A stretch of DNA of 64,000 nt from Natrinema salsiterrestre (GTDB lineage: Archaea > Halobacteriota > Halobacteria > Halobacteriales > Natrialbaceae), in NCBI RefSeq assembly GCF_029502005.1, contig NZ_JAMQOT010000005.1, forward strand, positions 310,001 through 374,000, in the 5' to 3' direction. A program made the translations under genes and the position numbers. The notes under the pieces were generated by a model. That model worked only from the letters and a program-made list of their open reading frames with translations. It was not told where the DNA came from and did no database searches. Below, in pieces: positions 43,740-52,370 of the stretch (positions are counted from its first letter, which is position 1; every line of letters begins with the position of its first letter).

Positions 43740-44132
43740 CTACGCGCTCGTCGCGGTGGCGTTCGACGTCTGGACGGTCCCGTATACACCGGCGAGTGAC
43801 AGGATCACGATCAATACCCCGGAGACGCCGTTGATCCCCAGTACCAGATCTCGCTGGACGTCGAAGAGGAGGATCGGTGCGATCGCGATCCAGATACCGA
43901 GCACGGCGAGCACTGCCGGGATGGCGATACTGAACGACCCCTGCTCATCCGTTCGATAGGCCTGGACCGAGGCGACGAAGGCAATTATCGCTCCCGCGAT
44001 GACATTGTGGATACCCATCGTGTCCGTGATCGTGAAGACGGCCGTCGAGACCATCACGAACGCGCCGAGTGCCGCCGTCAGTCCGGCCGTTCGAACGACC
44101 AACGCTGCCTTCCCGTCGGCTGATCGGCTCAT
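43740..44132 (-). CDS. SPW-repeat membrane protein
   Basis: 130 residues with four membrane helices in two similar halves (GAFVMVSTAVFTI... and LAVLGIWIAIAPILLFD), as in SPW-repeat proteins. The tail GVYGTVQTSNATATSA is short and polar. Function unknown. Confidence 0.75.
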   Translation of the reverse strand: MSRSADGKAALVVRTAGLTAALGAFVMVSTAVFTITDTMGIHNVIAGAIIAFVASVQAYRTDEQGSFSIAIPAVLAVLGIWIAIAPILLFDVQRDLVLGINGVSGVLIVILSLAGVYGTVQTSNATATSA

Positions 44133-44682
44133 AGTAGAACGGTAGCGACTGCCAGATATTTCATGGTATCGATATAGAAGATACCTGGTACGTGGGGTTG
44201 CTCGTCGAGACGATCACACCGATATCGCGGGCGGTCTCTCCAGGAAGGACTGGGTCTCGGAGAACGTCACGACCGGTCGAACGTGTGGTCGCGTTCTCGC
44301 GGTGGGCTCCGGTCCGTTTCCGGAAACGAGTTGGCCGCACTCCACAATAGCCGCAGCGAGTGGGAGGGGTGGGGAGTCTCCCACGCGTCTGCGCGTAGAG
44401 TTACGGATGTCGTGGTTGCAGGTGGGTGCCTGATCCGTGGTGTGTCGACGTAACGTACAGTTTCCTGTGCTCCTGTCCGGTCTGGTACCGCCATTTCGCC
44501 CCCGACGGGAGCGGATTTACGGCGGTAGCGGAGAATTGTATCGAACAATAATTAACTTTCTCCCTCATCAGTTTGGATGGCGACCGGGGCACCGATTCGG
44601 GCGTGTCGGAAGCGGCCGCGAGCGACCCGCGTCCGGAACACGTCGAGCAGCGCTGGGCTGCGCCGACGGGACGGTCACTCGA
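44133..44682. other. 550-nt intergenic region
   Basis: No gene is supported. A minus-strand frame (44267-44548) has atypical composition. The end near 44540-44560 is AT-rich (attgtatcgaacaataattaac). The TTGT...ACAAT part forms a short inverted repeat that might be a terminator for the GH43 gene. Confidence 0.35.
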
Positions 44683-45969
44683 TCAGATCTCTTCGAGCAG
44701 TTCGAGGATGTCCGAGAAGCCGAATCGGCCGTTCTCGTCGAAGTCGAAAGCCTCGGGGTTGTTCTGGACGCCGTCTGCGTCTCGGTTCTCGAAGAGGGCA
44801 TTGACGTCACCGTGGGTGGTCGTCTCGTCCCCGTTGACGTCCTCATAGCGGCCGTCGTCATCGGGGTCGCGGGCCTCGTAGTCGCCGACTGCAACCGTGT
44901 CGCCGGTATCGCCACACCGGTCAGCGCCTGCCGGGGGAACCGACCACTCGGCGCTCGGCGTTCCATCGTCGCCGACGATCGGCCACCCGTCGTCGTCCCA
45001 CCGAATCGGATCGATCATGAGCACGCGCACGTCTCGGTCCGCAGTGGCTTCGACGTGATAGACCATCCACCACTCTCCCTCGTCGTCCTGAATCGCCGTG
45101 TTGTGACCCGGCCCGATGAACTCCTCCGTTCCCGAAAGCACGGCGACGCCCTCGTGATGGGCGTTCAACTCGCGGAGGTCTTCCCCGCGCTGGTTCTCGT
45201 AGGGGCCGAAAAACGACTCCGATCGGCCCACCGCGACCTCGTACGTGCTGTCGGCACCGTCACAGCAGTGGCCCGTCGAGTAGAAGAGGTAGTAGTAGCC
45301 GTTCTCCTCGAGTATCATCGGCCCCTCCTTCTTGTCCCCGGCCATGTGGAAGGTGGTGCCGGGGACGTAGTCCGCAGCGTCCGGTGTCAACTCGACGCCG
45401 TAGATGCCGTACCAGCTTCCCCAGACCATGTACGGCGTGTCGTCGACGACCACCAGCTCGCCGTCGATGGCGTTCGTCATCCCGAGGTCCGCAGCGCGGA
45501 ACACCGGTCCCCGATCGGTGAACGGCCCCTCGGGATCCGACGCGGTCGCGAGCCCGATCCCCGGATTGTCCTGGCTCCCCCAGGTCGAGTAGGAGTAGTA
45601 CAGGTGATACTCGCCGTCGTACTCGGCGACCGACGGTGCCCACACCCCCGCGTCCGGATCGTCCCGCCAGTCCGGTTTGGTCTCGAACGCCGACCCGATG
45701 TAGGTCCAGTTCACGAGATCCGTCGACCGGGCGATCGGAACCACGTCCTCCGGGTTTTCCGTCCCGTACGCGTAGTAGATGCCGTCGCAGGTCCGGACGA
45801 CGCTCACGTCGCCGAACCCGATCGGTCCAGTCGGATTGCGGTAGCTGTCCTCCTGCTCGGCCGCGCGTCCCGTCTCGCTGACGCCGATTGGACTCGCAGT
45901 GGCTACCGCACCCGCGCCGACCACCCGTAACACGTCCCGTCTGTCCACGTTCGTTCGAGTATCGCGCAT
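44683..45969 (-). CDS. Tat-exported GH43 glycosidase with C-terminal dockerin
   Basis: 428 residues. A Tat signal (NVDRRDVLRVVGAGAVATASP) is followed by a five-bladed propeller of GH43 type. Candidate catalytic acids are the Asp in VVRTCDGIYYAY, the Asp in TNAIDGELVVV and the Glu in KKEGPMILEE. GVWAPSVAEYDGEYHLYYSYS is also family-like. The last 75 residues contain two calcium-loop repeats (DVNGDETTTHGDVNAL and DFDENGRFGFSDILELL), a type I dockerin arrangement. It probably attacks arabinan, xylan or arabinoxylan side chains outside the cell. No cohesin partner is in the window. Confidence 0.85.
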   Translation of the reverse strand: MRDTRTNVDRRDVLRVVGAGAVATASPIGVSETGRAAEQEDSYRNPTGPIGFGDVSVVRTCDGIYYAYGTENPEDVVPIARSTDLVNWTYIGSAFETKPDWRDDPDAGVWAPSVAEYDGEYHLYYSYSTWGSQDNPGIGLATASDPEGPFTDRGPVFRAADLGMTNAIDGELVVVDDTPYMVWGSWYGIYGVELTPDAADYVPGTTFHMAGDKKEGPMILEENGYYYLFYSTGHCCDGADSTYEVAVGRSESFFGPYENQRGEDLRELNAHHEGVAVLSGTEEFIGPGHNTAIQDDEGEWWMVYHVEATADRDVRVLMIDPIRWDDDGWPIVGDDGTPSAEWSVPPAGADRCGDTGDTVAVGDYEARDPDDDGRYEDVNGDETTTHGDVNALFENRDADGVQNNPEAFDFDENGRFGFSDILELLEEI

Positions 45970-46167
45970 CGTATCGTACTCCCACTCAGCGCTGAAGCCA
46001 CATATAATTTCTCTATATTAAACGTAATTTTATCTACGATAGTGTGAGGTATGTAGTTTCGACTCCCCGCGGACACTGTTCGGTCCGCGAGTGGAACTGC
46101 TGGCTCACTCGTTCCACTGCGGAGATGACGGTCGATCCATCCAACGCCGGCAGTCCGGAGACGACCG

Positions 46168-47346
46168 TCAATCCGACTGCGACTCTAGAATGGCGTCCAA
46201 CTGCGCCACGAGGTGCTGTTTCCGTTCGGCTGACAGCCCAGTGATGAATTCGGTCTCCGACAGCTCCGACAGGGTCGCGCCGGTCTCGAGCAGTCGCAGT
46301 CCCTCCGCGACGGCCGCCCGATTCCCCACCTTCGCGACGCGGTTGCGCGAGGTCCAGAGGTCGACGTTCTGCCGCCGAGCGTCCCGCCGGCTGACGCTCG
46401 GCAGGACGTATCCCTCGCAGCCCTCGATCGGCGCGAGCACCGCCTCCGGATCGCCGGTCACGTCCTCTCGGAGCTTCACCACCTGTCCTTCCGCGACGAA
46501 CGTCTGCCAGTCCCCGTCGCTGGCGACGGTCGGCGGCTCCGACAGCGCACTCCCGTCGGCGACGTCGACGCTCGCGAGATCGGCGCGACGCCACGCCGAG
46601 ACCACCGGGACGTCGCTGTCCCGGAGCACGCGCCGTTCGAACGCCGGCGTGCGGTACGCGACCGCATCCTCGTCGACCGACACCGTCCCGACCCGACGGG
46701 CCGTCTCGAGCAGGTCGCGGCGCTGCTCGGCCGCCGACGGGCGGACGAGCGGCGGAAACAACACGAACTGAACCCGCCCGCCGGGGCGAACGTGCTGGCA
46801 GGCCCGATAGAGCCACGCTTCCGTGTGTTCGGGATACCACGGCGGATCGAAGAACGCGACCGAAAACGTCGACTCGAGGTCCAATGGCTCGTGGACGTCG
46901 CCCCGAACGAATCGGAGCGACTCCAGGTCGGTCGCGAACCGCTTTTCGACCCGGCCGCTCCGATCGACGAGCGTCACGGGAACCCCCCGCCGAGCGAGGC
47001 GGACGGCGACAGTCGGCGCGCCGAGACAGAGGATCGGTTCGCCACCCTCTCGGAGGCTGTCGGCGACGGCGGTCGTCGCCTCCGCGGTGAAATACCACTC
47101 GTAGTCGAGGGGGTGTAGTTCGGGCGTGTGGACGGCGTCCGTTTCGCCGTCCGACTCGAGGGTGCCGGTCGGAAGCGTGTCGGCGACGCCCCGTTCCCGT
47201 AACCGGTCGTAGACGATGGTCGGGAACGCGCCGCGGGCGTTCCGAATCACGTCCGCAACCGTCGCGTCGGGAGCCGCTGTAAGCGCGGTCACTCGGTCGT
47301 CGAGGCGACGCTGGTAGGTCGTCTGGGAAGCGGTCTGCTCAGACAT
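46168..47346 (-). CDS. Predicted SAM-dependent methyltransferase with DPPW motif
   Basis: 392 residues. The N-terminal helical part may be a winged helix. The middle has a Rossmann-type motif (ILCLGAPTVAVRLARRGVPVTLVDRS) and FVRGDVHEP, followed by AFFDPPWYPEHTEAWLYRACQHVRPGGRVQFVLFP. DPPW is the catalytic motif of amino-methyltransferases such as adenine-N6 or polyamine-type enzymes. The C-terminal half (about 240-390) is not recognised. The substrate could be nucleic acid or a small amine. It is alone and co-oriented with its neighbours. Confidence 0.65.
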   Translation of the reverse strand: MSEQTASQTTYQRRLDDRVTALTAAPDATVADVIRNARGAFPTIVYDRLRERGVADTLPTGTLESDGETDAVHTPELHPLDYEWYFTAEATTAVADSLREGGEPILCLGAPTVAVRLARRGVPVTLVDRSGRVEKRFATDLESLRFVRGDVHEPLDLESTFSVAFFDPPWYPEHTEAWLYRACQHVRPGGRVQFVLFPPLVRPSAAEQRRDLLETARRVGTVSVDEDAVAYRTPAFERRVLRDSDVPVVSAWRRADLASVDVADGSALSEPPTVASDGDWQTFVAEGQVVKLREDVTGDPEAVLAPIEGCEGYVLPSVSRRDARRQNVDLWTSRNRVAKVGNRAAVAEGLRLLETGATLSELSETEFITGLSAERKQHLVAQLDAILESQSD

Positions 47347-47593
47347 CGGTCGCGTGCTGTCCGGGAGAGCTCGGTCGGCGGTACTGATTCGATTCGTCTC
47401 GATGGTCGGCAGGACAACGAGGGTCGCTCTGCACCGGCCGTGTCATACAGGTACGTATCAACTGAGGCGAATTTAAAGGTTTATCCGAGTGACGTGTAGT
47501 GACAGCGGACCGCTTCGGAGTGGCGCGACGAGCCGATCACGCGATCCGCGTGCCGTCGTCGGTGACCGCGACCACACAATCGTCACAGAGTAA

Positions 47594-48454
47594 TCACTCG
47601 AGAGCGATTCCCGACCGGTATTCGGGAACGCCTGAGACGTCGACGTCCGAGACCCGGAAGAGTGCCCCCGCACCGTCGCCTTCGGTCTCCCGATCGCCGT
47701 TGTCGAGGGCGGTCGTCAAGTAGAGATCGCTGTACTCCGGGCCGCCGAACGTGACGGAGGAGACCTTTCGCGCCGGGAGCTCGATCTCGTCGAGTTGCTC
47801 CCCGTCCGGAGAGTATCGGACGACGCGCCCGCCGTTCCACCGCGCGGACCAGATGCAGCCCTCCTCGTCGACCGTCATGCCGTCGGGGACGCCGTCGTCG
47901 GCAGGCGTCTCGACGACCGTCCGCTCGTTCGACAGCTCGCCGGTCGCCCGATCGTACTCGTACGCGGAGATCCGGCGTGCCTCCGACTCGGTGAAGTAGA
48001 ACGTCTCGCCGGCGAACCCCATCCCGTTGGGGATGTCGACGTCCTCGATCGCGACCGTCGAGGTGCCGTCCCGCTCGAGGCGATAGAGATCGCCGAGCGT
48101 CTCCTCCCCGGGCATCGTCCCGCAGAAGACCCGTCCGTTGGGACCGGCGATCACGTCGTTGAATCGCGTGTCGGCGTCGATCGAAGCGACGGGCTCGGCG
48201 TCGTCGCCGGGATCCCACCGATTGATGGCCCCGTGGGTGAACAGGAGCAACGCGCCGTCGGCTTCGATCGCGTACCCGCCGAGCGGAGCCCCGTCAGTTT
48301 CGTACGCGATCTCGTGGTCGTCGGTCCCGGGATCGTACCGATAGAGCCGGCCGGCCGGAATATCGACCCAGTACAATTGCTGGTCGTTGGGGTGCCACAG
48401 CGGCCCCTCACCAGTATGCGCGTGGATATCAGCGACGCGTTCGACACGAACCAT
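47594..48454 (-). CDS. SMP-30/gluconolactonase family protein
   Basis: 286 residues with a six-bladed propeller. The metal-site residues are Glu in HTGEGPLWHP near the N-terminus, Asn in RFNDVIAGPNGRVFCGTM, Asn in DIPNGMGFAGETFYFTES and Asp in GVPDGMTVDEEGCIWSARW. Members open sugar lactones to aldonic acids. With galactonate dehydratase 0.8 kb away it could supply galactonate or arabinonate-type acids. Confidence 0.85.
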   Translation of the reverse strand: MVRVERVADIHAHTGEGPLWHPNDQQLYWVDIPAGRLYRYDPGTDDHEIAYETDGAPLGGYAIEADGALLLFTHGAINRWDPGDDAEPVASIDADTRFNDVIAGPNGRVFCGTMPGEETLGDLYRLERDGTSTVAIEDVDIPNGMGFAGETFYFTESEARRISAYEYDRATGELSNERTVVETPADDGVPDGMTVDEEGCIWSARWNGGRVVRYSPDGEQLDEIELPARKVSSVTFGGPEYSDLYLTTALDNGDRETEGDGAGALFRVSDVDVSGVPEYRSGIALE

Positions 48455-48620
48455 GATACCCGATTTGAGGGATATCCCTTAAATCATCTAGTTTGTGGTA
48501 CTATATTCCCAGATGACAGTGTAGAGTAGCGATATATCGCGTTTTATATCGGATTCTGAATACGTAGTTCTAATTAATAGATGCCAATTCCATACGGTAT
48601 ATGGTATATTGAAAGTTCTT

Positions 48621-48702
48621 AATTTCTAGGGTCCATCCCGGTGGTGCTGCCATGGTCAAGAGGGATACAGTCCGAGCCCACCCATCCCGGAACCCAGAAA
48701 TT
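48621..48702 (+). ncRNA. Structured 5S rRNA-like element (fragment or novel RNA)
   Basis: AATTTCTaGGGT (48621-48632) pairs with ACCCAGAAATT (48692-48702), closing an 82-nt element. Inside, CCCATCCCGGAACCCAGAAAT resembles the conserved 5S rRNA loop CCCATCCCGAACACGGAAGAT, and GCTGCCATGGT resembles the 5' start GCGGCCATAG. A direct repeat CCATCCCGG occurs at 48633-48641 and 48682-48690. It is either a degenerate 5S fragment or an unrelated structured RNA. Strand is tentative. Confidence 0.35.
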
Positions 48703-49060
48703 AGAACATGAAGACGGGACGATTCTTCGATGATTTCTCCACTGAAGTCAGACGCTAATCACCGAGAGGAAGAGCGCTACGGCTACTTTAATCTAGTTCG
48801 ACAATAGGTTATTATACATACACAATTTATGGCCATATACATATATGCTAGCTTGTATTTAATTTTTTAATATGTGTATCGATCAGTTAGGAGCCCTATT
48901 CGAGCTCTGCGGAGACTCGCTCATGCATCACCGCTCGAAGTTCGTATCCGTTTCAATTACAATACAAAATTTTTATATTTCGGCGAATGATTCTACATCG
49001 GACTATTACCCGGATTGGGTGCGCTCGGGCGACACGAAATCGAAGAGTGAACGTTCCAGC

Positions 49061-49176
49061 AATCAGGGACCCGATCCGTCAAAAGGACTCACGTTGGAGA
49101 ATATTTATAATAGCCGGGGGTAATCCCTTAGCCACGCATGAGACCAGTCACACGGCTGTGTGAGCAGTCCCTGATT
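49061..49176. promoter_or_regulatory. dgoD promoter with flanking inverted repeats
   Basis: A TATA-like box ATATTTATAATAG is at about 49100-49112. It is flanked by a perfect 10-bp inverted pair AATCAGGGAC (49061-49070) and GTCCCTGATT (49167-49176). A small palindrome CACACGGCTGTGTG lies at 49149-49162. The distance to the ATG (49261) implies a leader of about 120 nt, unusual here. These may be operators for a sugar-acid regulator. Confidence 0.45.
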
Positions 49177-49260
49177 TCGTCCGGGGGATCGGCTCCCGAC
49201 GACGGACTGACTATCCGAGACAGTGCCACCGCGATATCCGCCACGAGCACCAACTGAGAC

Positions 49261-50415
49261 ATGTCCGAGATCGTCGATTACGACCTGTACGAAGTACCGC
49301 CCCGCTGGTTGTTCCTCCGCATCGAAACGAGCGACGGGATAGTCGGCTGGGGCGAACCGGTCGTCGAAGGGCGAGCGGCGACGGTTCGAACGGCAGTCGA
49401 GGAGCTCATGGACAACTATCTGGTTCGGAACGATCCCGCGAGAATCGAGGACCACTGGCAAACGATGTACCGCGGCGGGTTCTATCGCGGCGGGCCGATC
49501 CTCATGAGCGCCATCGCCGGAATCGATCAGGCGCTCTGGGACATCAAAGGGAAGCGCTTCGACGCACCCGTCTACGAGCTCCTCGGCGGCCGTGCTCGCG
49601 ATCGGATCCGCGTCTACCAGTGGATCGGCGGTGACCGACCGTCGGAGGTCGGTGACGCGGCCGCCGACAAAGTCGCGAACGGATTCACCGCGCTGAAAAT
49701 GAACGCCACCTCGGAGCTTCGCCGGGTGGACAATCCGGCAGCCATCGAGAACGCCGTCGATCGGCTCAGAGAGGTCCGGGAACGCGTCGGACCCGAAATC
49801 GACATCGGCGTCGACTTTCACGGCCGCGTCTCCAAACCGATGGCCAAGCGACTGGCCAAAGCGCTCGAGCCGTACGATCCGATGTTCATCGAAGAACCGG
49901 TCCTGTCGGACCACAACGACGAACTCCACACCCTCGCCCAGCACACGACGATCCCGATCGCGACGGGCGAGCGACTGTACTCTCGATGGGATTTCAAGGA
50001 GATCTTCGAGAGCGGTGCGGTGGACGTTATCCAGCCGGACCTCTCCCACGCGGGCGGGATCACCGAAGTCAAGAAGATCGCCGCGATGGCGGAGGCGTAC
50101 GACGTCGCACTCGCCCCGCACTGTCCGCTCGGACCGATCGCGCTGGCCTCATGCGTTCACGTCGACACGATCTCACCGAACGCCCTGATTCAGGAACAGA
50201 GCCTGAACATCCACTACAACGAATCGAGCGACATTCTGGAATACCTCGAGAATCGAGACGTCTTCCGGTACGACGACGGCTACATCGAGGTCCCCACCGA
50301 GCCCGGGTTGGGGATCAGTATCGACGAGGACTACGTCGAGCAGCAGGCCGAAAAGACCGTCGACTGGCACAATCCGGTCTGGCGAAACGAAGACGGGAGC
50401 GTTGCAGAGTGGTAA
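49261..50415 (+). CDS. dgoD: D-galactonate dehydratase
   Basis: 384 residues of the enolase / mandelate racemase superfamily. The sequence follows bacterial DgoD closely: YRGGFYRGGPILMSAIAGIDQ, VDFHGRVSKPMAKRL, FIEEPVLSDHN, IATGERLYSRWDFK, QPDLSHAGGITE and LAPHCPLGPIALASC. By register with the E. coli enzyme the Mg ligands are Asp185, Glu211 and Glu237, and the catalytic bases His187 and His287. It converts D-galactonate to 2-keto-3-deoxy-galactonate. The aldolase gene 143 nt away (convergent) fits the next steps after a kinase encoded elsewhere. Confidence 0.92.
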   Translation: MSEIVDYDLYEVPPRWLFLRIETSDGIVGWGEPVVEGRAATVRTAVEELMDNYLVRNDPARIEDHWQTMYRGGFYRGGPILMSAIAGIDQALWDIKGKRFDAPVYELLGGRARDRIRVYQWIGGDRPSEVGDAAADKVANGFTALKMNATSELRRVDNPAAIENAVDRLREVRERVGPEIDIGVDFHGRVSKPMAKRLAKALEPYDPMFIEEPVLSDHNDELHTLAQHTTIPIATGERLYSRWDFKEIFESGAVDVIQPDLSHAGGITEVKKIAAMAEAYDVALAPHCPLGPIALASCVHVDTISPNALIQEQSLNIHYNESSDILEYLENRDVFRYDDGYIEVPTEPGLGISIDEDYVEQQAEKTVDWHNPVWRNEDGSVAEW

Positions 50416-50558
50416 CGTACGGCGAAGACCCATCGCCCCGTCGAAAACGAAACCGTGACGAACGGAACGCCGTTCCGTCTCGCCAGCCGGACCGCGATCG
50501 GTACCCGGTCCGAGCGCGGGATCGCGGGACAAGAAGACGGGGTCAGTTCTCCGGCCCG

Positions 50559-51212
50559 TTACCGGGACCGAGCCGATTCGACGGCGTCGACGAACGAGGC
50601 GGCAGTCTCCCGCACCCGGGCCATGTCGTCGGCCTCGATGGCGTCGTAGTCGACGATCGCGCTGCCGGCACCGACGGCGACGGCACCACCGTCGAAGAAG
50701 TCGCCGACGTTGTCGGGCGAGATGCCGCCGGTCGGCATGATATCGACGTCCCCGAGCGGGCCCTGTATCGCGCCGATGTGGTCGGGACCGACCGTCGTCG
50801 CCGGGAACATCTTGAGCATATCTGCGCCGGCCTCCATGCCCCTGACGGCCTCCGTCGGCGTCATCACGCCCGGAACCGAAACGACGCCCCGCCGGTTACA
50901 GGTGCGGATCATCTCGGGGTTGCAGTCCGGCGCGAGGACGAACTCCGCGCCGGCGTCGATAACCGACTGCGCCGTCGGGGCATCGAGCACCGTACCGGCA
51001 CCGACGACGGCATCGGTACCCGTCAGTTCCCGATCCACCGCGGCGATCTTCTCGCTCGCTCGTTTGCCGTCGGCAGTTACCTCGATCGCGGTGACGCCCG
51101 CCTCGTGAATCGCCCGAGCGACCGACGCGATCTGCGCTTCGTCTACGCCGCGAAGGACTGCCACGACGCCACTGTCGATGATTCGGTCCCGAACCTCGGT
51201 TTCATTTGCCAT
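50559..51212 (-). CDS. KDPG/KDPGal aldolase
   Basis: 217 residues from the ATG at 51212 (MANETEVRDRIIDSGVVAVLRG); the open frame upstream is not family-like. A TIM barrel of the KDPG aldolase family with Glu44 (AIEVT), GAGTVLDAPTAQSVIDAGAEFVLAPDCNPE, Schiff-base Lys134 in DMLKMFPATT and the phosphate loop MPTGGISPDNVG. It should split 2-keto-3-deoxy-6-phospho-gluconate or -galactonate to pyruvate and glyceraldehyde 3-phosphate. Which epimer is preferred cannot be read. Confidence 0.9.
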   Translation of the reverse strand: MANETEVRDRIIDSGVVAVLRGVDEAQIASVARAIHEAGVTAIEVTADGKRASEKIAAVDRELTGTDAVVGAGTVLDAPTAQSVIDAGAEFVLAPDCNPEMIRTCNRRGVVSVPGVMTPTEAVRGMEAGADMLKMFPATTVGPDHIGAIQGPLGDVDIMPTGGISPDNVGDFFDGGAVAVGAGSAIVDYDAIEADDMARVRETAASFVDAVESARSR

Positions 51213-51524
51213 ACCCTCGTTTAGCGGAGCGGTCTCTTTAACGTAATGACTTCCGCGATCGACGTATCCAGTGGGTACTCGATCCGCTGGCCGCTCTCCG
51301 TCCGGCACCCTGATCGTTGATAGGTGACGGGCAGTTCACGGCGGCTTATCAGCGGCGGTTCAGCGATGCGAGCAGGGTGGCAAAGACGCCACATGACTGC
51401 GATTACGTTTCGTAATGAGAACATTCGACCGGCGAGGAGACGGTTTTCTCGAACGACCGACCGAATGACGGCGTTACACGGCTCGATCGTTCGCCGATCA
51501 GAAACACAGTGCTTCTGGATTCAC
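51213..51524. other. 312-nt intergenic region
   Basis: Upstream of the aldolase, TTAAAGAGACC-like sequence on the minus strand (51227-51242, + strand ggtctctttaacgtaat) may be its TATA region. No gene is recognised in the remainder. Confidence 0.35.
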
Positions 51525-52370
51525 TCACCGGAGGAGACCGTGCTCGGCGAGGAACTCCTCGACGATATCGAGACAGAGGGACGGGCGATCTCGGAAGATC
51601 GTATGCCCCGCTCCGTCGACGGTGTGGACCCTCGTCTTTCCGTTCGCCCACTGGCGGTCCCGTTCGGGATCCGTGTAGGAGGCGACGGCGGGGTCGGGAC
51701 GGAGGAGGAGCGTCGGACATGGCGGGTTCGGGAGCGCGAGGTCTAGCGGTTCGAATCCGCGCTTCGTAATCCCCAGCACGTGCGGTCGCACTTGTTTCCG
51801 AGCGGTGGCCAGTACGTCGGCGAAGCGGGGGTGTTGCGGTTCGAACCGCTCGCGCAACGATGCGTGCGTCGCGGTACTCCACCGCTCGAGCTGGTCGCGC
51901 TTGTTCGACAGGTGATCCCCGCCGAGCGCCGCGAAGAGCTGTGCGGGATGGTCCTCCAGAACGATCGCTCGAGGCTGCAGGTCTGCCCGCCGGGCGACAC
52001 GAGCGACCGAATCCGCTCCGAGCGAGTGCCCGTACAGAACGGGATCTACGATGTCCAGTGTTTCACAGAGTTCACCGAGATCGTTCGCCATCGTTTCCGC
52101 ATCGTACCCCGCGTCCGGGGCTTCGCTCAACCCGTGACCGCGGGCGTCGTAGAGTATCACGTCGTGGTCGTCGACGAACCGTGCCGCGAGCGGGGAGAGG
52201 CACTGCCAGTTGTCCGTGAACCCGTGTGCGAGCAGCACGGTCGGTCCGTCGGTCGTCCCCGATCTCACGTACCGGTGTCGACACCCGTTGACCGTAACGT
52301 GGTCCGACGACCAGCTCGATTGCAAGTCCAATTCCGACGGCGGTGTGATCCGACTCATCTCAGCAGTCAA
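51525..52370 (-). CDS. Alpha/beta-hydrolase
   Basis: 281 residues. The oxyanion-side motif is LLAHGFTDNW, the nucleophile elbow GHSLGADS (Ser in the centre), the acid probably Asp in LLRPDPAV or nearby, and the His in VDGAGHTIFRDRP. No signal peptide. Such single-domain enzymes hydrolyse esters, lactones or C-C bonds; substrate not known. It lies between the sugar-acid genes and the phenylacetate cluster, divergent from the MaoC gene. Confidence 0.82.
   Translation of the reverse strand: MTAEMSRITPPSELDLQSSWSSDHVTVNGCRHRYVRSGTTDGPTVLLAHGFTDNWQCLSPLAARFVDDHDVILYDARGHGLSEAPDAGYDAETMANDLGELCETLDIVDPVLYGHSLGADSVARVARRADLQPRAIVLEDHPAQLFAALGGDHLSNKRDQLERWSTATHASLRERFEPQHPRFADVLATARKQVRPHVLGITKRGFEPLDLALPNPPCPTLLLRPDPAVASYTDPERDRQWANGKTRVHTVDGAGHTIFRDRPSLCLDIVEEFLAEHGLLR

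Larger units (their letters stand above)
48455..49260. other. AT-rich non-coding island between lactonase and dgoD
   Basis: 806 nt, much richer in A and T than its surroundings (especially 48530-48890). It contains the 5S-like hairpin element (48621-48702), a long TATA-rich stretch (48800-48870) and paired inverted repeats near the dgoD promoter. A plus-strand open frame at 48872-49123 is not supported. Confidence 0.6.

Noticed and set aside
44267-44548. 93-codon minus-strand open frame in the 44.1-44.7 kb gap
   Set aside because: Composition is unlike real acidic haloarchaeal proteins, and no family or ribosome-binding context is visible.
48872-49123. 83-codon plus-strand open frame in the AT-rich island
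   Set aside because: It runs into the dgoD promoter region and has AT-biased, non-family sequence; a transposase remnant was considered but not recognised.
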